A stretch of DNA of 64,000 nucleotides. Origin: Halesus radiatus. Lineage: Eukaryota > Arthropoda > Insecta > Trichoptera > Limnephilidae. The DNA lies in contig JAHDVE020007959.1 of NCBI GenBank assembly GCA_022606495.2, positions 248,001-312,000 of the forward strand. The letters are read 5' to 3'. Below, one piece after another: positions 30,379-36,045 of the stretch. Every line of letters starts with the position of its first letter. Position 1 is the first letter of the stretch. Below the pieces are notes generated by a model. That model was given only the letters and a program-made list of their open reading frames with translations. It did no database searches and was not told where the DNA came from. The translations under genes and the position numbers were made by a program.

Positions 30379-30446
30379 AAAAAACTCTATGACACTTTAG
30401 GCTATGGACTATTTATTCCATTCCACAAATGTTATAGAGTTTTTTG
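30379..30446 (+). terminator. Inverted-repeat terminator
   Basis: AAAAAACTCTAT (30379-30390) is exactly inverted at ATAGAGTTTTTT (30434-30445). The loop is long (43 bases). Both arms end in A/T runs, so it could act in either direction. Confidence 0.55.
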
Positions 30447-30535
30447 TATCTAGATAATAATAAATACTATAATTACAATAACAGCAAATAGGGGTGAACA
30501 GTCACAGGGTTAAGGGGTCTATATGTAAAATAGAT

Positions 30536-30568
30536 ATAAAAACGCCCCCAGAGCTGGAGGGCGTTTTA
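30536..30568 (-). terminator. Terminator of the minus-strand secreted-protein gene
   Basis: Read on the minus strand, AAAACGCCCTC pairs with GGGGGCGTTTTT (one G-U pair) and ends in T residues. It lies 20 bases after the stop codon of the gene at 30587-31390. Confidence 0.85.
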
Positions 30569-30586
30569 TATCTGTTTTGCTAATTA

Positions 30587-31390
30587 TTATGAAATAGGAA
30601 TTGTAATTGTATAGGTATCAAAGCTACCTTTTGGAGTTTGTGCTCGTCCATTTATTGTGACCGAAACAATCGCTCCATTTGCCACAGTAACCTTCATTGA
30701 ATTTATAGAGGAAGAGGTCATTGTTCGACTGTCAAATTTTAATGTGTTAAAAGTGAAAATACTAATATTCTGTGCTAAAATTTGCTCATTAGTTAGAGTA
30801 GTTGTGCCTTCTCCAAACACTCCAGTAACTGCACCGCCAATTGTAACTGCATATTGATTGGTAGAAGATGTGCTAGAACCATAGATACTGGTAGTAAGTT
30901 CTTTTGGGGTAGTATCTACTGGAAATACCTCAGTTAGATGAATATCAAAATTAATATACAAAGATGTAGGACGACCGTCTTCAACTGGATTATAAATGCT
31001 TAATTTGTTATAAAAAGCATAATTGTCAACAATATCGATATTTTTAAGCTGATAAAATGGGTCATAAGCATCTATATAACTATAATCAATACCATCAGAA
31101 TCTTTTACACGCCATATTTCACCTGAAAACCAGTGTTCTTGAGTGATTTTAGTATTTTCAAGATATAGCGAATGTACTCCTGCATCATTGTTATATGTAA
31201 CTAGAATGTAGTCATCACAATACTCAATTTTTAAATCGTCCACCGTTGACCAATAATAATTGTAATTTATTTCTCCATAACCTTCAAAATACCTCACTCC
31301 ATCAGCAGCCTTAACAGGCACACTAATACCCATACTCATACTAATAACCATAACCATTGCTAAAACAAAAGACACTAATTTCTTACACAT
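30587..31390 (-). CDS. Secreted protein of unknown function
   Basis: A 267-residue protein with site AAAGGAG before the ATG. Residues 1-28 are a signal peptide (KLVSFVLAMVMVISMSMG core, cleavage near VKAAD). The rest is rich in beta-branched and aromatic residues (YFEGYGEINYNYYWS), with a Ser/Thr-rich middle (SIYGSSTSSTNQYAVTIGG) and a C-terminal beta segment (TVANGAIVSVTINGRAQTP). No sorting signal, wall-binding repeat or catalytic motif is visible. The promoter TTGAAA-17-TATACT is at 31430-31458. A second, internally deleted copy lies about 570 bases upstream at 31961-32185. I do not recognise the family. Confidence 0.8.
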   Translation of the reverse strand: MCKKLVSFVLAMVMVISMSMGISVPVKAADGVRYFEGYGEINYNYYWSTVDDLKIEYCDDYILVTYNNDAGVHSLYLENTKITQEHWFSGEIWRVKDSDGIDYSYIDAYDPFYQLKNIDIVDNYAFYNKLSIYNPVEDGRPTSLYINFDIHLTEVFPVDTTPKELTTSIYGSSTSSTNQYAVTIGGAVTGVFGEGTTTLTNEQILAQNISIFTFNTLKFDSRTMTSSSINSMKVTVANGAIVSVTINGRAQTPKGSFDTYTITIPIS

Positions 31391-31429
31391 AAGTTAAATC
31401 TCCTTTTCGTTTGTAATGTAATATAGCAC

Positions 31430-31458
31430 AGTATACCATATATTGGATTGGTTTTCAA
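31430..31458 (-). promoter_or_regulatory. Promoter of the secreted-protein gene
   Basis: On the minus strand TTGAAA (31453-31458), a 17-base spacer and TATACT (31430-31435) lie 40 bases before the start codon. Confidence 0.7.
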
Positions 31459-31586
31459 TGGAAATTATGATAAATTTCACTATAAATAATTGTGTGGATT
31501 TAAACATTAAAGTATTGCTATGTTAGAATGCACAAGGCAAATAATTCATGAGTATATTGCTAAGAAAATATTAGTTTAATAAAAAT

Positions 31587-31804
31587 CTAATAATTTTCAA
31601 AATCCTCAATTTCCTTTTTGATTGTTTGACTTACTATTGATTTACTGTATTTGAAATGAACGAATCATTTTGCTTATACATAGTCCAATAAGGATCTGTA
31701 AATGTAATATTATTATCCTTAATGTCATTAGCTAAAGTCTTAGTTGTGGGAATATAAAGACTAATCATACAAATAAATAGCATAAAACAAATTATTTTCT
31801 TCAT
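31587..31804 (-). pseudogene. Small secreted peptide gene, apparently frameshifted
   Basis: From an ATG at 31804 with an AAGAGGT site, a 56-residue frame (31634-31804) begins with a clear signal peptide (MKKIICFMLFICMISLYIP, then TTKTLA). It stops soon after NDSFIS. A one-base change of frame at about 31653 would instead read KYSKSIVSQTIKKEIEDFEN to a stop at 31587. That shifted stretch has natural protein composition, so the gene probably lost its frame or carries a sequencing error. If the short form is real it is a 30-residue secreted peptide after processing. Function is unknown. Confidence 0.5.
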
Positions 31805-31960
31805 GGGTAAGTACCTCTTATTTTCTAATGATTAAACTATATGGAATTTGTAAATAATGAAAAAATGTAATTTTTACATTGTGGAGCTATAATATTATGT
31901 TATATTAACCTCATGATATATAAATTCCATATAATAAGAATTGTAAGATAATAATAAAAA

Positions 31961-32185
31961 CCTCTCCATTAGCTACTGTAACCTTTATTGAATTGATAGT
32001 GGTAGAGGTCATTATTCGGCTGTCAAATTTAAGAGTGTTAAAGTTAAAATGTTGACATTCTGTGCTAAAATTTGTTCATGAGTCAGCGAGCGTAGTAGTG
32101 CCTTCCCCAAATACTCCCATAACAGGTACACTAATACCCACGCTCATACCTACTAACATCACCATAGCTAAAACAAAAGATAATC
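31961..32185 (-). pseudogene. Internally deleted copy of the neighbouring secreted protein
   Basis: Minus-strand translation gives LSFVLAMVMLVGMSVGISVPV, matching the signal peptide of the 30587-31390 protein. It is joined directly to GVFGEGTTTL, which in the intact gene lies about 170 residues later. A one-base insertion then shifts the frame, and a compensating loss restores NTLKFDSRIMTSTTINSIKVTVANG. Homology stops at 31961. The middle of the protein is missing and no start codon is in place, so it is a dead paralogue. Confidence 0.7.
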
Positions 32186-32259
32186 ATTCCTTTCTGAAAA
32201 AAGGTGTAAAAATGGGATTAATTACAATAATATATTTAATGCTTTAAGCAGGTTATAAA

Positions 32260-32299
32260 GTCCGCACAATACTATCCCCTTGAGGCATATTGTGCGGAC
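32260..32299 (-). terminator. Strong hairpin downstream of the TM2 gene
   Basis: GTCCGCACAAT (32260-32270) is perfectly inverted at ATTGTGCGGAC (32289-32299). It lies 16 bases after the stop codon of the minus-strand TM2 gene. The T tail is weak, so termination is inferred from position. GTGCGGA repeats once more at 32301-32307. Confidence 0.55.
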
Positions 32300-32314
32300 T
32301 TGTGCGGATTTATA

Positions 32315-32749
32315 TTACCAGTTCTTTATTACCATTCCATAGCTATCCCTGTAAGAACCTACGATTATTTTAATAAGGTCAATGAACCAAAGTATTTCTC
32401 CGATTATCATAAAATTTAGTATAAACAATAAGATTCCGCCACCTATTTTTCCAACATACATTCTATGTACTCCAAAAAACCCAAGGAATATACATAATAT
32501 TAATGTGACCATTCTACTTTTTGGGCTTACACTTATACCATAACCACCATTCGTGTTTGTATTAGAATTGTTAATGATAATATTCGGTTGCTGTGTAGCC
32601 TGAGTATTTTGTTGACTCACAGCCTCTCCGACATGTTCACGGCAATAATTTCTACCATTTATGTCTACGAGACATTCTTGACAGAAAAACTTACCACAGT
32701 GTGTGCAAGTCCCTACTGCTTCTTTTTCTTGATGATTAATACAATTCAT
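32315..32749 (-). CDS. B-box-type zinc finger / TM2-domain membrane protein
   Basis: A 144-residue protein. Residues 1-40 carry a Cys/His-rich B-box-like zinc module (C3, H6, C15-x2-C18, C23-x2-C26, C36, H39). A Gln/Asn-rich linker follows. Residues about 78-144 form a TM2 domain: two hydrophobic helices around FFGVHRMYVGKIGGG, the conserved G-x-H-R-F/M-Y turn, with a second helix ending at DLIKIIVGSY. TM2 proteins are small, widespread and mostly uncharacterised membrane proteins. The zinc module suggests protein or lipid contacts on the cytoplasmic side. The gene stands alone on its strand. Confidence 0.85.
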   Translation of the reverse strand: MNCINHQEKEAVGTCTHCGKFFCQECLVDINGRNYCREHVGEAVSQQNTQATQQPNIIINNSNTNTNGGYGISVSPKSRMVTLILCIFLGFFGVHRMYVGKIGGGILLFILNFMIIGEILWFIDLIKIIVGSYRDSYGMVIKNW

Positions 32750-32939
32750 AACTTCTTCCTCTTTTCTTTAGCTATTATATATTTAAAAGGCTTGCAGCCT
32801 ATAAATATCTTAGTCAAACTTATTTGTTAAACACAATATCCATATAGTACCAGAAAAATAGTAGAATGGAAATACTTCTTACCAAATTTTATGCATTTAT
32901 TTTTTGACTATCTAATGCTTATAAGTTATGGTTCTTGAG

Positions 32940-33326
32940 TTATTTCCATTGCTTTGTTCTGTCCATACACGTTTGAAATTCTCCATATATATAGTCCAAG
33001 TATTCGTCTGGAAGTTCTTCCACCATTCCCAGCATCATGGACAGTAAGCTTTTCTTAAATGGAATACTGTTCTCCATAATATTACCAAATCGCTTATAGG
33101 CAGTTTCTACTATTGTCATAAGAGGAAACATTTCCCCTTCACCTGTCCGCAGCCATTCTTCATTCACATTGAACTCATGACAAATAAGTTTCATTGATTT
33201 ATCGCTAAGCATTTTTCTACCATTTTCGATATCACTGAGATGTCCTTTGGTTGTTACTATTCTCGCAACAAATACACCTTGCTTCATATGCAAGGCTTCT
33301 CTAAGTATTTTCAATTGTTCCTCCAA
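32940..33326 (-). CDS. XRE-family phage-repressor-like regulator
   Basis: The helix-turn-helix domain occupies the first 60 residues (KILREALHMKQGVFVARI...LSDIENGRKMLSDKSMKLIC), followed by NVNEEWLRTGEGEMF, a hallmark of clostridial repressors that bind as dimers. The C-terminal 65 residues are an alpha-helical oligomerisation region. The start is uncertain: GTG at 33338, TTG at 33326 or TTG at 33314. I favour TTG 33326 because EEQLKILR then aligns with the usual family N-terminus and AAGGTGG lies 7 bases upstream. A phage or mobile-element origin fits the neighbouring transposase remnants, but no phage gene is adjacent. Confidence 0.8.
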   Translation of the reverse strand: MEEQLKILREALHMKQGVFVARIVTTKGHLSDIENGRKMLSDKSMKLICHEFNVNEEWLRTGEGEMFPLMTIVETAYKRFGNIMENSIPFKKSLLSMMLGMVEELPDEYLDYIYGEFQTCMDRTKQWK

Positions 33327-33352
33327 TATTATCACCACCTTTTATTATTAAC

Positions 33353-33643
33353 TCAACTTTCCCAGCTCAAATTCATGAATAAATCCTTGATAAATGAGGC
33401 TTGGTTGTCAATCCACTGCTGGAGTTGATTTTTTATCATAGTTGCTATAGAATCAATTTCACTGAATTGTTTCACATATAAACCCATTAGGCTTTGCAAT
33501 GCTGTTGTTAATTCTATATCCTGAATGTCGTCACAGAACATCAAGAATAATTCACCAAAGGTTTTTTGGTCATTTTCATTTCGATGGATCAATTCAAGTA
33601 GGATGTATCTTGTATAGACTATGGTTGTATGGCTAATCATCAT
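33353..33643 (-). pseudogene. C-terminal remnant of a transposase
   Basis: Ninety-six residues beginning MISHTTIVYTRYILLELIHR and containing FGELFLMFCDDIQDIELT resemble the C-terminal end of transposases common in Lachnospiraceae (IS4-like superfamily, from memory). No DDE catalytic region is present, and upstream sequence shows no continuation, so only the tail survives. It abuts the XRE gene and the hicA promoter. The family call is tentative. Confidence 0.55.
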
Positions 33644-33686
33644 ATCATAGTTGCCCTTAAATAATATGAATATCTATAAAAAACTG

Positions 33687-33716
33687 TTGACAACATGTGT
33701 CGACACGTGTTAAAAT
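33687..33716 (+). promoter_or_regulatory. hicAB promoter
   Basis: TTGACA (33687-33692) and TAAAAT (33711-33716) are separated by 18 bases. The spacer is completely filled by a palindrome (33693-33710). Confidence 0.8.
33693..33710. promoter_or_regulatory. Palindromic operator within the hicAB promoter
   Basis: ACATGTGTCGACACGTGT is an 18-base near-perfect palindrome with an exact core GTGTCGACAC (33697-33706). Its position between -35 and -10 suggests that HicB, or the HicAB complex, represses its own promoter. This is inference from placement. Confidence 0.7.
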
Positions 33717-33739
33717 ATTTATATAGAAAGGGGATATGA

Positions 33740-33922
33740 ATGAAAACTTCTGAACTGCTAAAACTATTTAAAAAGAACGGAATTGAATTTAAAGAACACG
33801 GTAAGAGACATGATATGTATTATAGTCCAATAACAGGTAAAACCTTTCCTGTACCAAGACACAGTGCAGAAATCAAGATAGGAACTTTAAACAGTATGCT
33901 AAAGGATTCGGGGCTAAAATAA
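33740..33922 (+). CDS. hicA: HicA-family mRNA interferase toxin
   Basis: A 60-residue protein, the usual HicA size, with AAAGGGG before the ATG. It has the short double-stranded-RNA-binding-like fold pattern: KTSELLKLFKKNGIEF, then GKRHDMYYSP with the conserved histidine, and KIGTLNSMLKDSGL at the end. HicA enzymes cleave mRNA and are neutralised by HicB. The antitoxin gene follows after 40 bases, and both share the promoter at 33687. The gene looks intact. Confidence 0.9.
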   Translation: MKTSELLKLFKKNGIEFKEHGKRHDMYYSPITGKTFPVPRHSAEIKIGTLNSMLKDSGLK

Positions 33923-33962
33923 AGCCCCTGCCTTTAGCGGTTAATATAAAGGAGGAATAAAA

Positions 33963-34355
33963 TTGAGTAAATATATTTATCCAGCAGTATTTACAAAAGA
34001 AGAGGAAGGATATTTTATAAATTTTCCAGACATTGAATCCTGCTATACTCAGGGAGATAACTTACAAGACGGAATAGAGATGGCAGAGGATGTATTAGCA
34101 TTAGTGTTATACAACTCGGAATTTGAAAAAAAGGAGATTACAAAACCTACAGATATTAGTAGCATTAAAGTCAATAACAATGAATTCGTTACTTTAATAA
34201 AATGTGATACCATGTCTTATAGGAAAATGCACAATAATAAAGCAGTCAATAAGACACTAACTGTTCCTGAGTGGTTAAATGAACAAGCATTAGCAGAAGG
34301 AATAAACTTCTCGCAGGTGTTGCAGGAAGCATTAATGGAAAAGCTTCACATTTAA
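33963..34355 (+). CDS. hicB: HicB-family antitoxin
   Basis: A 130-residue protein. It starts at a TTG (33963) preceded by AAAGGAGG; no nearby ATG fits. The N-terminal half has the HicB fold (YPAVFTKEEEGYFINFPDIE, CYTQGDNLQDGIEMAEDVL), which covers the toxin. The C-terminal part (TVPEWLNEQALAEGINFSQV) is a ribbon-helix-helix-type DNA-binding segment that probably binds the palindrome in the promoter. The order toxin then antitoxin is typical for hicAB. Confidence 0.9.
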   Translation: MSKYIYPAVFTKEEEGYFINFPDIESCYTQGDNLQDGIEMAEDVLALVLYNSEFEKKEITKPTDISSIKVNNNEFVTLIKCDTMSYRKMHNNKAVNKTLTVPEWLNEQALAEGINFSQVLQEALMEKLHI

Positions 34356-34376
34356 AAGTAAAACAACATTATCATG

Positions 34377-34411
34377 AAAAGCACTTACTTAGCGTAGGTG
34401 CTTTTGTTTTA
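34377..34411 (+). terminator. hicAB terminator
   Basis: AAAAGCACTTAC (34377-34388) pairs with GTAGGTGCTTTT (34394-34405, one G-U pair), followed by GTTTT. It lies 21 bases after the hicB stop codon. Confidence 0.85.
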
Positions 34412-34716
34412 TCTATTTGCACCAAAGAATACTGGTGCTATGTCAAGAAAAAGTACAGCGTAAACGAAAACAAATTTCTTACCACAATTAAGTTTGTATT
34501 ATGTTGACCTGTGATTGATTGCAAATCCATTCTCTTTTCAGTATCGCATGGAAGGACTCTATACAGGCAGTTCTATTTAGATCCAGCTAACGGACAAATG
34601 GCTACTAAGACTGTAATATTTACCTCGGATGCAAGAGGAGTGTTAAGATAAAATTATATTGTTAGCCTAATGTTAGCTTAAAATACAAATATGGAATATC
34701 TGGATTTATAAAGGAA
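34412..34716. other. Decayed DNA with a wall-binding-repeat remnant
   Basis: No intact gene is present. At 34567-34608 the plus strand reads QFYLDPANGQMAT in one frame, which matches the wall-binding repeat seen in the large surface proteins (WYYLDPTTGMMATGW). Flanking sequence has stops in all frames. It is a fossil of a third wall-binding protein gene or a displaced fragment. Confidence 0.5.
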
Positions 34717-34746
34717 CAAAAACCCCCGATATAATCAGGGGTTTTC
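34717..34746 (-). terminator. Terminator of tRNA-Thr
   Basis: On the minus strand AAAACCCCT pairs with GGGGGTTTTT around a short loop, and the transcript ends in T residues. It starts 4 bases after the tRNA 3' end. Confidence 0.85.
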
Positions 34747-34749
34747 AAA

Positions 34750-34822
34750 AGCTTTCGAGGGGAATCGAACCCCTGACCTACGCATTACGAGTGCGTCGCT
34801 CTACCAACTGAGCCACGAAAGC
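34750..34822 (-). tRNA. tRNA-Thr (anticodon CGT)
   Basis: On the minus strand the acceptor GCTTTCG pairs with CGAAAGC and the discriminator is T. The D-arm is GGCTCAGTTGGTAGAGC, the anticodon loop CTCGTAA gives CGT, and the T-arm is AGGGGTTCGATTCCCCT. No CCA is encoded. Nothing in the flanks indicates integration of an element at its 3' end. Confidence 0.95.
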
Positions 34823-34885
34823 AGAAAATGTTGAAATGATTAAAAATATTTTCGGAATTAAATATTCAATAAGCTCAATAATATT

Positions 34886-34914
34886 ATAGTATGCCATTAT
34901 TTAGATAATGTCAA
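34886..34914 (-). promoter_or_regulatory. tRNA-Thr promoter
   Basis: On the minus strand TTGACA (34909-34914), a 17-base spacer and TACTAT (34886-34891) lie 63 bases before the tRNA. A TATAAT overlaps 3 bases further on, with a less favourable 20-base spacer. Confidence 0.65.
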
Positions 34915-35048
34915 GATAATCTTTGTTTTTTGACATTGCTCATTGCGTTGGTCTTCTATATGCAATTAATTTTATTTTTTGTTTCACTAAAATTTTTTTA
35001 ATTTGTTTATTTGTCACAAGCTGGTAATTTGTGCGAAAGCCCAATGTA

Positions 35049-35450
35049 TCATGCAAAGCATTCGTAAAATCGTTTCTTGTATAAGCTGGAATATATCATT
35101 TCTCCTTTAATTTCATGAAAATTTATATCTCTTAATCCAGAGATAATTTCATTACAAGTAAATTTTTCATCTAGTTTCTTTTCCAACAAACGATATAATA
35201 TTAAAGACATAAAGCATGTAGTAAAGTGAGCCTCAATTCTATCATTACACTGTAAAGATACAGGTCTTGCCATAAACTCTGTTTTCATATACGAAAACAT
35301 TCTTCGATTTCCCAAGGACTTCGATTTACTCTCATGATTGCAACCCATCATCTTCTAGGTTCGTACATACAGCATAAAATCCATCATATGCTGATTCCTG
35401 CTCAATGAGTGAAGTGCCAATATCCAAAATTTCCTTATGGGCAATCTACC
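35049..35450 (-). pseudogene. Frameshifted IS1634-like transposase C-terminal remnant
   Basis: The minus-strand stretch at about 35345-35450 reads KEILDIGTSLIEQESAYDGF then YAVCTNLEDD, and 35049-35351 reads FMARPVSLQCNDRIEAHFTT then CFMSLILYRLLEKKL. Between them an out-of-phase WEIEECFRI is visible. Together these match the C-terminal third of IS1634/IS4-superfamily transposases, including the conserved E-rich motif. At least two frame disruptions are present, and the catalytic N-terminal part is absent. The family name is from remembered motifs. Confidence 0.65.
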
Positions 35451-35672
35451 CATCACTAGTACAATGATTTTTTGTAATAAAGGAACAGTTAAATACATAT
35501 AAAATCTTATTTAATCTGTTAACATAATTATGATAAAATCGTATAATATAGTACTCAAGTAGGCTATAACCATAGAAAGTAAGCGTTAATATTTACAAAA
35601 TGTGTACAAATAACTATATATTATTATGGAAATAGCATAAGAAAACGGGGTTTAGCTAATAAATCATTGAAT

Positions 35673-35701
35673 TTGACAAAAGATGTGGCATATGATATAA
35701 A
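35673..35701 (+). promoter_or_regulatory. Promoter of the HPr-like gene
   Basis: TTGACA (35673-35678), a 17-base spacer and TATAAA (35696-35701) lie 49 bases before the chosen start codon. This argues against the longer frame that begins at 35667. Confidence 0.75.
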
Positions 35702-35750
35702 TATAGTCAACAATGTGGCAAAGGTCCATTGCAAAGGAGTATATAACCAT

Positions 35751-35978
35751 ATGAAACAAAGAAAAATCAAATTATCAATGCCAAGTGATGTCAAAGAATT
35801 TGTCAACCAAGCCGAGAAGTGCAAGTTTGATATAGATGTTTTCTACAATCGCGTGATTATCGATGCTAAGTCAATATTAGGTGTTATGAGTTTGGATTTA
35901 TCAAAGGTCCTTACAGTGGAATTCCACGGAGAAAGTATCGCGTTTGAACAATTCTTAGACAAATTCTCAGTAGCATAA
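35751..35978 (+). CDS. HPr-like domain protein lacking the phosphorylatable histidine
   Basis: A 75-residue protein starting at the ATG after AAAGGAG (35733-35739). The pattern DVKEFVNQAEKCKFDIDVFY then VIIDAKSILGVMSLDLSKVL, followed by a C-terminal helix, matches the HPr fold, where SILGVMSL is the Ser46-region helix. The HARP active-site motif of true HPr is missing: residues 9-13 read SMPSD. It therefore cannot act as the usual PTS phosphocarrier; a regulatory role is possible. A terminator follows immediately, so it is monocistronic. Confidence 0.75.
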   Translation: MKQRKIKLSMPSDVKEFVNQAEKCKFDIDVFYNRVIIDAKSILGVMSLDLSKVLTVEFHGESIAFEQFLDKFSVA

Positions 35979-36000
35979 CATAAACTGAAATTACTTGACT

Positions 36001-36027
36001 AGCCCTCCAATTGGAGGGCTTTTTTCA
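36001..36027 (+). terminator. Terminator of the HPr-like gene
   Basis: AGCCCTCCAATTGGAGGGCT (36001-36020) is a perfect 20-base palindrome followed by T residues. It lies between the HPr-like gene and the helicase, and rules out the upstream TTG (35995) as a natural helicase start. Confidence 0.9.
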
Positions 36028-36045
36028 GGAAAGGAATCTATATCT

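Noticed and set aside
32062..32247. Plus-strand frame of 61 codons
   Set aside because: It is opposite the internally deleted paralogue and the hairpin of the TM2 gene; no ribosome site.
34412..34460. Insertion-sequence end near the hicAB terminator
   Set aside because: The stretch after the terminator hints at an element end, but no matching inverted partner or target duplication was found.
35667..35750. Longer start for the HPr-like protein
   Set aside because: It would overlap the TTGACA-17-TATAAA promoter, and the ATG at 35751 has the AAAGGAG site.
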